DNA of 64,000 nt from positions 55,438 through 119,437 of the forward strand of contig JANRMQ010000012.1 of NCBI GenBank assembly GCA_040981125.1. The letters are read 5' to 3'. Under the pieces are notes generated by a model, which was not told where the DNA came from, made no database searches, and saw only the letters and a list, made by a program, of their open reading frames with translations. This DNA is from DASSBQ01 sp040981125 (GTDB lineage Bacteria; Nitrospirota; Nitrospiria; Nitrospirales; Nitrospiraceae). Position 1 is the first letter of the stretch. Each line of letters opens with the position of its first letter. Of the stretch, positions 34,876 through 42,972 are shown piece after piece. The position numbers and the translations under genes were made by a program.

Positions 34876-34983
34876 GTCGCCGTCATCGGCGTCGGGTGCA
34901 TGGGTCGGAACCACGGCTACGGCCCGTCAGCCAACAAGCAAACGGGGATCAACCTCATCCGTGCGGCATCAATCAGTAAGTGA
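34876..34983 (+). pseudogene. Fragment of an aldo/keto reductase
   Basis: One frame reads VIGVGCMGRNHGYGPSANKQ and then GINLIRAA before a stop at 34981-34983. This matches the N-terminal GxGCMG-GYGPAADKQE...LIRAA stretch of the AKR13-like family. Neither start nor barrel follows, so it is a stub left between the catalase and 6-phosphogluconate dehydrogenase genes. Confidence 0.7.
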
Positions 34984-34990
34984 GGAGATC

Positions 34991-36562
34991 ATGGCTGATA
35001 AGGCTGTCGCGGACGTCGGGGTGATCGGTCTGGCGGTGATGGGCGAGAACCTGGCCCTGAACATGTCGGATCACGGGTACAGGGTGGCGGTCTACAACCG
35101 CACGACCGAGGTGATGAAGAACTTCGTCGCCCGGGAAAACCCGCCGGGCGGGCTGGTCGGGTGCGAGACGATGGAGGAGTTCGTCGCCGCGCTGAAGAAG
35201 CCGCGCAAGATTATTATCCTCGTCAAGGCCGGGCCGGCTGTGGATGCGGTCGTGAAGCAGCTCCTCGAAGCCGGCGTCGATAAGCACGACATCGTCGTGG
35301 ACTGCGGCAACAGCCACTGGACCAACACCATTCGCCGCGAGCGCGAATACGCCGACACATGCAAGTTCTTCGGCTCCGGCCTCTCCGGCGGCGAGGTGGG
35401 AGCCCGTTTCGGCCCATCGATGATGCCCGGCGGCGACCCGGAATCGTGGAAGCATCTCAAACCCATCTGGGAGGCCGTCGCTGCCAAGGTCGATCCCGAC
35501 ACCGGCAGGCCGATTGAGACTTACGCCCCGGGCAAGCCGGTCACCGGCGGTGTCGCGTGCACCGCCTACATCGGTCCCAACGGCGCCGGGCACTATGTCA
35601 AAATGGTCCATAACGGGATCGAGTACATCGACATGCAGCTCATCTGCGAGGCCTATACCCTCATGCAGAACTTGCTGGGCATGTCCGCCCGGGAGTTGGG
35701 CAAGGTCTTCACCCGGTGGAACGAAGGCGACCTCGACTCCTATCTGATCCAGATTACAGCCGACATTCTCCAGCAGAACGATCCGGTCCACAAAGACGGA
35801 TACCTCGTGGACTACATCCTCGACACCGCCGGACAGAAGGGAACGGGCAAGTGGACGAGCGTCAACGCCCTGGACATGGGAATTCCGGCCAACTCGATTG
35901 CCGAGGCGGTGTTCGCTCGCTGCTTGTCGGCCCTCAAGGAGGAGCGGGTTGAAGCAAGCCGGCATCTGTCGGGCCCGGAGGTCGATCCCCGCGAGGGCAA
36001 CCGCGAGGAATTGATCGATGCCATACGCGATGCACTCTACTGCTCCAAGATCTGCGCCTACGCCCAGGGATTCCAGCTCATGCGCGAGGCCCAGAAGGCA
36101 TACAACTGGAAGCTCAACTTCGCCGAGATCGCGGGCATCTGGCGCGGCGGGTGCATTATCCGCGCCCGGTTCCTGCAAAAGATCACCGAGGCGTACATGG
36201 ATAATTCCGCCCTGGTGAATCTTCTGCTCGCCCCGTACTTCATCGAGCAGATCAAACGGGGGCAAGCCAACTGGCGGCGGATCGTCCAGCTCGCGGCGCG
36301 GAATGGCGTGGCCGCTCCGGCGTTCATGTCGGCGCTGGCGTATTACGACGGCTACCGGTCGGCCCGGCTGCCGACCAACCTGCTTCAGGCCCAGCGCGAC
36401 TACTTCGGCGCCCACACCTATGAGCGGACCGACGAGCCGCGGGGCCGGTTCTTCCACCTCGATTGGCCGGAGCCCGGCCGACCGCAGGTCGCCATCCGGC
36501 CGGCGGCGAAGGAGAAGGTCGAGGCGCACCAGACGATGGACCAGAAAGATTCGAAGGCGTGA
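34991..36562 (+). CDS. gnd: 6-phosphogluconate dehydrogenase (decarboxylating)
   Basis: This 523-residue enzyme converts 6-phosphogluconate to ribulose 5-phosphate with NAD(P). It has the nucleotide loop GLAVMGENLALNMSDHGY, the substrate loop FFGSGLSGGEVGARFGPSMM, the catalytic lysine region YVKMVHNGIEY, and the C-terminal helical domain with EIAGIWRGGCIIRA and AQRDYFGAHTYER. It is longer than the common 470-residue form by a C-terminal tail of polar residues. TGAGGAG overlaps the stop of the upstream fragment and sets the start at 34991. With zwf (52343) and the lactonase (41870) it forms the oxidative pentose phosphate route. Confidence 0.95.
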   Translation: MADKAVADVGVIGLAVMGENLALNMSDHGYRVAVYNRTTEVMKNFVARENPPGGLVGCETMEEFVAALKKPRKIIILVKAGPAVDAVVKQLLEAGVDKHDIVVDCGNSHWTNTIRREREYADTCKFFGSGLSGGEVGARFGPSMMPGGDPESWKHLKPIWEAVAAKVDPDTGRPIETYAPGKPVTGGVACTAYIGPNGAGHYVKMVHNGIEYIDMQLICEAYTLMQNLLGMSARELGKVFTRWNEGDLDSYLIQITADILQQNDPVHKDGYLVDYILDTAGQKGTGKWTSVNALDMGIPANSIAEAVFARCLSALKEERVEASRHLSGPEVDPREGNREELIDAIRDALYCSKICAYAQGFQLMREAQKAYNWKLNFAEIAGIWRGGCIIRARFLQKITEAYMDNSALVNLLLAPYFIEQIKRGQANWRRIVQLAARNGVAAPAFMSALAYYDGYRSARLPTNLLQAQRDYFGAHTYERTDEPRGRFFHLDWPEPGRPQVAIRPAAKEKVEAHQTMDQKDSKA

Positions 36563-36610
36563 CGTCGTCTTTTGTCCCCTTTCTCCAGGAAGGCTCAAGG
36601 AGAAGGAGAA

Positions 36611-36760
36611 ATGATACTAGACTTCTGCGGCGAACATCACATCACCGCCGATGTCGAAGTCATCCCTATCCAGAAGGTCAACGAAGCCTACGACAGACTG
36701 ACCAGGTCCGATGTGAAGTACCGCTTCTCCATTGATTTAGCGTCGCTCAAATCAGAGTAA
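36611..36760 (+). pseudogene. 3' remnant of a zinc alcohol dehydrogenase
   Basis: The 49 codons from ATG 36611 read ILDFCGEHHITADVEVIPIQ, KVNEAYDRLTRSDVKYRF and end SLKSE. This is the C-terminal end of YahK/CAD-type zinc alcohol dehydrogenases. It has kept an open frame and an upstream AGGAGAAGG, so it might still be translated, but it has no catalytic part. Confidence 0.8.
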
Positions 36761-36807
36761 CGAATACCGCGACACGACATGGAAAAGAGCAAGAGAAAGA
36801 GCAAGAG

Positions 36808-36944
36808 ATGGCGAGGAACCAGAACGGGAGTTTCGCCGGCAAGGTGGCGTTTGTAACCGGGACCACGAACGGCATCGACCGCGCGACGGAGCTCGCTTCG
36901 TCGTCGGGCACGCTATGGTCATCGACGGCCGCCAAACGGTGTAG
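36808..36944 (+). pseudogene. Short-chain dehydrogenase with its middle deleted
   Basis: From ATG 36808 the frame reads GSFAGKVAFVTGTTNGIDRA, the SDR cofactor start. About 25 bases later a second frame reads VGHAMVIDGRQTV and a stop at 36944, the SDR end. The some 200 residues between are gone, so one internal deletion joined the two ends. No gene was seen in the following 36945-37070, which leads to the zinc dehydrogenase. Confidence 0.82.
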
Positions 36945-37070
36945 TAAGGCTCATCGCTAATCGTGGCGCTATTGCGGTGAACGGGACAAAGGTGGACATC
37001 ACGCTAGGCGGCGTGGCCGCGATTACTCAAGACGCAAGTAACTTACTTGCTATTTCGGAGGGAAACAACC

Positions 37071-38087
37071 ATGTGGGGAACTATGCTTTACGGCCCACGC
37101 GATGTCCGATTTGAAGAATGTGCGGAGCCAAAAATTGAGACACCAACCGATGCTATCCTAAGAATTTCGGCAACCTGTGTTTGCGGGTCAGACCTGTGGC
37201 CGTATCGCGGGCTTCAACCAATCAATGGACCGACGCCGATGGGGCACGAGTACTGCGGCATCGTCGAAGAAGTCGGCAGCGCTGTGAAGTCGGTCAAGCC
37301 TGGCCAATTCGTCGTCGGTTCGTTTGCCACATCCGACAATATTTGTCCCAATTGCCGATACGGCTATCAATCTTCGTGCGTGCATCGTGAATTTATGACG
37401 CGCGCACAGGCGCCGATCCTCCGCGTCCCACTGGCGGACGGAACGCTTGTGCCGACGCCAGGCATGCCGTCGGACGACGTCATTCCGAGCCTGCTCGCGA
37501 CCTCCGATGTCTTCGGGACCGGGTGGTTCGCCGCCGATGCAGCCAATGTCAAACCCGGCTCGACGGTCGCAGTGGTCGGTGACGGTGCTGTCGGACTACT
37601 CGCCGTTCTGTCCGCCAAGCAGATGGGAGCCGAGCGGATCATTGCGATGAGCCGTCACGAATCACGGCAGAGGCTCGCCCGCGAGTTCGGCGCGACCGAC
37701 ATTGTCATCGAACGCGGCGACGAGGGTGTGGCCTGCATCAAAGAGCTGACCAGGGGGATCGGCGCCGGCTCCGTGCTGGAATGTGTCGGGACGCAGGAGT
37801 CGATGATGCAGGCAATCCGTTCTACGCGTCCAGGCGGATACGTCAGCTACGTCGGCGTCCCACATGGAGTTGCACTCGATGGCGAGGAGTTGTTCTTTTC
37901 CCATGTCCATCTCCACGGCGGTGCTGCGCCGGTGCGCCGCTACCTGCCGAAATTGATCGAGCTGGTGCTGAACGGAACGATCAACCCTGGGAAGGTCTTC
38001 GACCTGACGCTGCCCCTCGATCAGGTGGCGGAGGGCTATCGCGCGATGGACGAGCGCCGCGCGATCAAGACGCTGCTGCGGCCGTAA
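37071..38087 (+). CDS. Zinc-dependent alcohol dehydrogenase
   Basis: This 338-residue medium-chain dehydrogenase starts MWGTMLYGPRDVRFEE. The catalytic zinc site is CVCGSDLWPYRG and MGHEYCGIVEEVG. The structural cysteine set is reduced (ICPNCRYGYQSSCVH), so the second zinc is less certain. The cofactor fold is AVVGDGAVGLLAVLSAKQMG. This subgroup (TDH-like or Adh-like) is common in soil and water bacteria with no fixed substrate. CGGAGGG sets the start. A dead 5' copy of a close relative lies at 31185. Confidence 0.9.
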   Translation: MWGTMLYGPRDVRFEECAEPKIETPTDAILRISATCVCGSDLWPYRGLQPINGPTPMGHEYCGIVEEVGSAVKSVKPGQFVVGSFATSDNICPNCRYGYQSSCVHREFMTRAQAPILRVPLADGTLVPTPGMPSDDVIPSLLATSDVFGTGWFAADAANVKPGSTVAVVGDGAVGLLAVLSAKQMGAERIIAMSRHESRQRLAREFGATDIVIERGDEGVACIKELTRGIGAGSVLECVGTQESMMQAIRSTRPGGYVSYVGVPHGVALDGEELFFSHVHLHGGAAPVRRYLPKLIELVLNGTINPGKVFDLTLPLDQVAEGYRAMDERRAIKTLLRP

Positions 38088-38164
38088 GGCACCTTGCGGC
38101 GTGCAGCCTGAACGAACCAAGAGACGCGAAGGTTTACCGGTGTCTCGATGCGATTGGAGGCCTC

Positions 38165-38575
38165 ATGAATAAGCCTGAATTCTTTGTCACCCCGGTTACG
38201 GCGAGCGCAACCCAAAACTGTTCCACTATTCCCGGCAGTCAAGATCGGCAACCGGGTCGAGATCGCCGGTCAGGGCGGCTGGAACGATGACCGGTAGTTC
38301 CCCGAATCGATCACCGACGAGATCGCTCAAGCGTTCCGCAATGTCGGGTGAACGTTGGCTCTTGCGGGCGCGGGCTGGGAGCAGGTGATCCATGTGAACT
38401 CCTACCATGTGGGGCTCGACGGCCACCAGGAGACCATCACCCGCGCCATGGCCGAGTGGTTTCGTCACTACATGCCGGACCATGCCCCTGTCTGGACGAT
38501 CTTGGGAGTCCCAGCCCCTCGGAGATCCGAAGATGCGGGTCGAGATCCGGTGTGACCGCCATTCTTTCCGAATGA
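38165..38575 (+). pseudogene. RidA-family gene destroyed by frameshifts
   Basis: Successive frames rebuild a RidA/YjgF protein of about 135 residues. They are MNKPEFFVTP, then GYGERNPKLFHYS, then KIGNRVEIAGQGGWND, then TLALAGAGWEQVIHVNSYHV, then PDHAPVWTILGVP and the end VTAILSE. At least four shifts and an in-frame TGA separate them. RidA hydrolyses reactive enamines and imines; this copy cannot work. It follows the zinc dehydrogenase by 77 bases. Confidence 0.88.
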
Positions 38576-38615
38576 AGGGAATGGACGCCGTTACCGGATT
38601 TTGTGCGGAGCCTGT

Positions 38616-39818
38616 ATGAAGCGGCTGGTGCGCATCGGTGTCGCGGTGGCTCTGTCCTGCTCTTTCTTTGCGGCCTGCGCGCATTCCAATCCCCAAGCGC
38701 TTGGTGGACCTCCTCTGGAATCGACGCGTCTGGAGCGGCTCACCGTGTTGACCTACAACATTCTCCATGGACTCGAGGTGCGAGGTTGGTCTGTCGGACT
38801 CGAATCCGACGAAGAGCAGAGGATACGATTCGATCTCCAAGCCCGACAACTGGCCCAGGCTCAGCCGGACGTGATGCTCCTGCAGGAGGTGAATCCCTTG
38901 CCGGAGAAAGCCCAAGCGTTTGTGGCTGCGTTGAAAGCCGTTGGCCTCGAGTACACCGAAGTCCACCAAGCGGATGCCTGCGGTATTCGCCTATTCGGAC
39001 TGAGGCTCATCCCCGGGTTGAATAACGGCATGGCCGTTCTGGCGAAAGCCCCGCTTCGGCTGCGGAAGGTTACAGGGCTCAAGCTCAGCGGCGGCATCGG
39101 AGGCTGCGGTGATCTCTTCGGCCTGCAGTTCGGGGAGTTGCGCTATGCATTGATCGCCGAAATCGATAATCCGATCACGGGCAACACATTTCTTGCGGTC
39201 AGCCTCCACCTTCACTCCGGCATCGAACGAACGGCCTATTTCATCCAGCGGGTGACCGAAGCCGAGGAACAGGGAAGAATAGGACGTGAAGCCGTGCAAG
39301 ACTTCGTGGCGGCCTTGGAACAGGACCAAAACAGGCGGCTCGGCGAGATACGTGTGTTGGTGGCGGAGTTGCAACGGCTCTTAGCCAAGGAGCGCCATCT
39401 CGGAGTCGTTCTTGGAGGCGACTTCAACTTTGAACCAAACTCCCCGGAGTATCGGGAGTTGCAGGCCGCAGGGTTGCGAGACACGCACATGATCGCAGGT
39501 CCCGGCATTGACCTGTACAGCTATGACCCGCAGCAGAATGCGGTCGTCCGCCAGGAAGAACTTTCCATACCGCCCTCTCTTCGCCAAGCCCTGACGAATC
39601 TTCCGGAAGCGGAACAGCAGAGGATTGTAGATGGCTATCGGAACGGCATGGGACAGGCAAGACGGATCGATTACCTCTTCCACATGGGCGGGATTCCACA
39701 GCCCAAAGCCTGTCTACGGCAGGCGCTGTTCGGAGAACCCACAGCTCTGTCGGCCCAACCGGGATCCGATCATTACGGCGTGTTGAACACCTACGTCTTC
39801 GACCCCTTGCAGTGTTGA
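38616..39818 (+). CDS. Lipoprotein of the endonuclease/exonuclease/phosphatase family
   Basis: This 400-residue protein carries a lipobox signal (VALSCSFFAAC) and then a full EEP fold, the family of DNase I-like nucleases, sphingomyelinases and phosphatases. Motifs in order are LTVLTYNILHG, MLLQEVNPLP (metal Glu), LAVSLHLHSG, GVVLGGDFNFEP (catalytic Asp/Asn) and GSDHYGVL (catalytic His). Being outside the cytoplasm, it may cleave phospholipids or extracellular nucleic acid. ATG 38616 with CGGAG is preferred over an upstream TTG at 38601. The family is clear and the substrate open. Confidence 0.9.
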   Translation: MKRLVRIGVAVALSCSFFAACAHSNPQALGGPPLESTRLERLTVLTYNILHGLEVRGWSVGLESDEEQRIRFDLQARQLAQAQPDVMLLQEVNPLPEKAQAFVAALKAVGLEYTEVHQADACGIRLFGLRLIPGLNNGMAVLAKAPLRLRKVTGLKLSGGIGGCGDLFGLQFGELRYALIAEIDNPITGNTFLAVSLHLHSGIERTAYFIQRVTEAEEQGRIGREAVQDFVAALEQDQNRRLGEIRVLVAELQRLLAKERHLGVVLGGDFNFEPNSPEYRELQAAGLRDTHMIAGPGIDLYSYDPQQNAVVRQEELSIPPSLRQALTNLPEAEQQRIVDGYRNGMGQARRIDYLFHMGGIPQPKACLRQALFGEPTALSAQPGSDHYGVLNTYVFDPLQC

Positions 39819-39884
39819 TCAGTCTTCCGGCACCGGTGATCTCTCTCAATATTAATAACAACTCCTGAACAACGGGCAATAGTC

Positions 39885-39925
39885 GGTAGTAAGTCAGTTT
39901 CCCTTTGCGTCATCCACGAAACTTG
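39885..39925 (+). repeat. Dispersed intergenic repeat, copy 4 (forward)
   Basis: GGTAGTAAGTCAGTTTCCC followed by TTTGCGTCAT matches the front of copy 2 at 19767. A diverged match to the back part (GGCAATGTGGCCCACC) occurs at 40064-40079, so the copy may be split or stretched. The rest of 39819-40280 holds no gene I can support. Confidence 0.6.
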
Positions 39926-40280
39926 TCCTCGCGGAAGCGTGGAGCGGGCATCCTCGACCGTATTCGTTCGTATTTTGAGCTGGAAGAGTCTTCAGCCATA
40001 GCGTAACGTCACAGGACATCGCCGGTGGCCTCAGGCCGAACGCGACCATGAGCGGAGGAGCCGGCAATGTGGCCCACCGTATAGTTCTCCCCTGCTCGAT
40101 CTCCACCGAACACCATGCCCGTCAGAGACGCAACTCTTCGTGTCGTGAGGAAGTGAGAGCTGCGTGGCTCCCCGTCACGGTTGGAAGAACGGCGATCGGA
40201 GGTTTAGCCCAGAGGTGCCCCACAAGCTCAACCACTCAGCCGGAACATTCAGGCATCAAGACATCGCACCGGAGGAAGGT

Positions 40281-41705
40281 ATGACTGGAGAAACAGCCGC
40301 ACATCACAAGAACTCACAAAGAGGAAGCGACAGACAAGAGACAATCACGCGCCCGCGTGTGCCGCTGACAACTGTTGGTTTGATACTGGTTACGAGCGCG
40401 CTCGCGTTGTCGTCGGGGAGCTGTACGACCGGCACGGAGGGAGCTGCCGCCACGAAAGAACGCACGCACTGCGATCCAGGCAACGGCGGTCTCACACTGC
40501 CCGCAGGGTTTTGTGCCTCGTTGTTTGCCGACAACCTGGGGCGCGCGCGTCACCTCACCACCGCGCCCAACGGGGACGTCTACGTGAACACGTGGAGCAG
40601 CTCGTACACGGAACTGAAGAACGCCACGGGCGGGTACATCGTGGCCCTGCGCGATGCCGACCACGACGGCAGAGCCGATGTGGTCCAACGCTTCGGCACC
40701 ATACATCAGGACGGAAAGGCGGGCGGCGGCACCGGCATCGCCTGGTATCGCGACTCGCTGTACGTCGAGGACATAGGAAAGATCGTGCGTTATCGGCTTG
40801 AGCGCGGGCAACTGGGCCCGGCGGGGAATCCGGACGTTATCGTGAGCGGTTTATGGACCGAACGGGGTCACATCATGCATCCGTTTACGATCGCGTCCAG
40901 CGGCGCCCTGTACGTAAACTCCGGCTCGATCACGAACTCATGTCAGGAGAAGGACCGCACATTGGAGTCGCCCGGACTTTCTCCCTGTCCCGAGCTTCAG
41001 CTGCATGGAGGCATCTGGCAGTATGACGCCGGCACGGTCGGTCAAACGTTTTCTCCCGCCGAACGATATGCCACCGGCACCCGCAATGTTGTGGCGCTGG
41101 CGGTGAATGAGGTGGATGGGGCGCTGTACGCCACATTGCACGGACGTGACCATCTGGGTCGCCACTGGCCGACACTCTACACCATGGAGCAGAACAACGA
41201 GTTGCCGGCGGAAGTCTTCGCGCGCATCGATCGCGGTGACGACTTCGGCTGGCCGTATTGCTACTTTGATGCTCGCCAGGGCAAGCACGTGCTCGCGCCG
41301 GAATACGGTGGAGACGGCGGAACAACGCAAGGCGTCTGTGCACAGAAGGTACAACCGGCCCTGACCTTCCCCGCTCACTGGGCACCCAACGGTATGACGT
41401 TCTATAGCGGATCAATGTTTCCGGCGAAGTATCACGGCGGCGCATTTGTGGCTTTTCACGGTTCTCATGATCGGACGCCGAAGCAGGCCGGGTTCCTCGT
41501 GGCGTTCGTGCCGTTTGAAGCGGCCAAGCCGGTGGGCCGCTATGAAACATTCGCAATGGGTTTTGCCGGTGCAGAGCTACCTGCAAAGGCTGCGGAAGCG
41601 CTCCATCGGCCTATGGACCTGGCGGTCGGTCCTGACGGAGCGCTGTACGTCTCCGATGATCGCAAAGGCCGGATTTGGAGAATCATGTACGTCGGCGGCG
41701 TCTGA
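40281..41705 (+). CDS. Sorbosone-dehydrogenase-like PQQ-type beta-propeller lipoprotein
   Basis: This 474-residue exported protein resembles the L-sorbosone/soluble glucose dehydrogenase family, six-bladed propellers that oxidise sugars, often with PQQ. Family segments are LPAGFCASLFADNLGRARHL, APNGDVYVNTW, GGGTGIAWYRDSLYVEDI, YATGTRNVVALAVNEVDG, the long DDFGWPYCYFDARQGKHV and DLAVGPDGALYVSDD. A signal helix with LSSGSC near residue 47 suggests a lipoprotein. GGAGGAAGGT sets the start at 40281. PQQ synthesis genes are not in this window, so cofactor supply cannot be judged. Confidence 0.85.
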   Translation: MTGETAAHHKNSQRGSDRQETITRPRVPLTTVGLILVTSALALSSGSCTTGTEGAAATKERTHCDPGNGGLTLPAGFCASLFADNLGRARHLTTAPNGDVYVNTWSSSYTELKNATGGYIVALRDADHDGRADVVQRFGTIHQDGKAGGGTGIAWYRDSLYVEDIGKIVRYRLERGQLGPAGNPDVIVSGLWTERGHIMHPFTIASSGALYVNSGSITNSCQEKDRTLESPGLSPCPELQLHGGIWQYDAGTVGQTFSPAERYATGTRNVVALAVNEVDGALYATLHGRDHLGRHWPTLYTMEQNNELPAEVFARIDRGDDFGWPYCYFDARQGKHVLAPEYGGDGGTTQGVCAQKVQPALTFPAHWAPNGMTFYSGSMFPAKYHGGAFVAFHGSHDRTPKQAGFLVAFVPFEAAKPVGRYETFAMGFAGAELPAKAAEALHRPMDLAVGPDGALYVSDDRKGRIWRIMYVGGV

Positions 41706-41770
41706 CCTCGGTTGCCGCCTTTTTACGCGGACGTACGAAACGCTGGAGAGGACTGCTGCGTGACGCGCAT

Positions 41771-41801
41771 GTCTTGCTCAATGATGCCACCGCGACTATC
41801 T
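41771..41801 (+). promoter_or_regulatory. Candidate sigma-70 promoter shared with 26878
   Basis: TTGCTC, 17 bases, then TATCTT. The block and its distance to the next start codon (99 bases) match those of 26878-26908 closely, although the genes behind the two copies are unrelated. Confidence 0.5.
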
Positions 41802-41869
41802 TGAGATGACGACCTTCTCGGACTCGGACTCTTGATCGACAAGGGGATCATACAAGGAGGGACCGGCGG

Positions 41870-42895
41870 ATGAATCCACAATCGGATGCTCACATGATCG
41901 TCTATGTCGCAAACGCCGACAGCCATAACGTCTCCGTGCTGGAACTGAACCGGCGGGACGGCACGATACGCTTGATAGAAAACGTCGCTGCCGCCGGCAG
42001 CGTCATGCACCTGGCGATCGACCCCGGCTGCAAATATTTGTACGCCTCGTTGACCTCGGAACCCTACTCGGTGAGGAGCTGGGCCATTGATTCGGACAAC
42101 GGCCGGCTCAGGCCGATGCAAGTCGTGCCCGCTGCCGACAACATGGCGTATCTCTCGCTCGACCGGAGCGGTCGTTACCTCCTGGGGGCATCCTATTTCG
42201 GCGATAAAATTTCCATCAACGCCGTCGATGCCCGTGGCGAGATCACTCCGAAGCCGCAGTTCGTCATTCCGACGAGCAAACATCCGCACTGTATCGTGAC
42301 CGACCCCTCCAACACATTCTTATTCGTCCCCGCGTTAGGCGCGGATGCCATCCTGCAATACCGGTTCAACGGGAGGACCGGCGAAACGACGCCGAACAGC
42401 CCGCCGGCTGTCGCAGCGAAGAAAGGGGCCGGTCCCCGCCATCTCGTATTTCACCCCGATCGCCGCCGGGCCTTCTGCACCAACGAACTGGACGGCACCG
42501 TGAACATGTATGACATCACCGGTTCCGGGACGTTGACTATGCTCGGCTCGTTTTCGCTGATGCCGGCCGGATTAAACAAGAAACCATGGGCCGCGGACAT
42601 TCACGTGACTCCTGACGGCACATTTGTGTATGCCTCCGAACGCAGTACGAACACCATTGCGGCATTCCGCGTCAATGACGGCGCGCTGGCCCTGATCGGG
42701 CACTATCCGACAGAAACCCAGCCGCGAGGTTTCAATATCGATCCCGACGGCAAATACCTTCTTGCCGTCGGGGAACAATCGAATAGCTTGAGCACCTACG
42801 AGATCGACGGGCGCACGGGCGCCTTGCGGCAGCGCGCGCGCGTGAGTGTCGGCCGGAGGCCGAACTGGGTCGAGATCATTGCGTTGCCCAAGTAG
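41870..42895 (+). CDS. Lactonase, 6-phosphogluconolactonase (YbhE) type
   Basis: This 341-residue seven-bladed propeller belongs to the YbhE-type lactonases, which hydrolyse 6-phosphogluconolactone in many bacteria. Blade repeats read MIVYVANADSHNVSVLEL, HLAIDPGCKYLYASL, and near the end GFNIDPDGKYLLAVGEQSNS. The family end is RVSVGRRPNWVEI. It has no signal peptide. AAGGAGGGACC precedes the ATG. Together with zwf and gnd it fits the oxidative pentose phosphate route, but other lactone substrates are possible for this family. Confidence 0.85.
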   Translation: MNPQSDAHMIVYVANADSHNVSVLELNRRDGTIRLIENVAAAGSVMHLAIDPGCKYLYASLTSEPYSVRSWAIDSDNGRLRPMQVVPAADNMAYLSLDRSGRYLLGASYFGDKISINAVDARGEITPKPQFVIPTSKHPHCIVTDPSNTFLFVPALGADAILQYRFNGRTGETTPNSPPAVAAKKGAGPRHLVFHPDRRRAFCTNELDGTVNMYDITGSGTLTMLGSFSLMPAGLNKKPWAADIHVTPDGTFVYASERSTNTIAAFRVNDGALALIGHYPTETQPRGFNIDPDGKYLLAVGEQSNSLSTYEIDGRTGALRQRARVSVGRRPNWVEIIALPK

Positions 42896-42972
42896 CATGA
42901 CCACGCACGCCGCGCAGAGACCCGGAAAGCCGGCGGCGTCGATCTGGACAACCGGAGTGAGGGAGCTTCCAT

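Noticed and set aside
34493..34990. In-frame extension of gnd upstream of 34991
   Set aside because: It would overlap the end of the catalase gene in another frame, and the family N-terminus and ribosome site lie at 34991.
34973..36598. Long open frame on the minus strand opposite gnd
   Set aside because: The plus-strand 6-phosphogluconate dehydrogenase has all motifs; the antisense frame has none.
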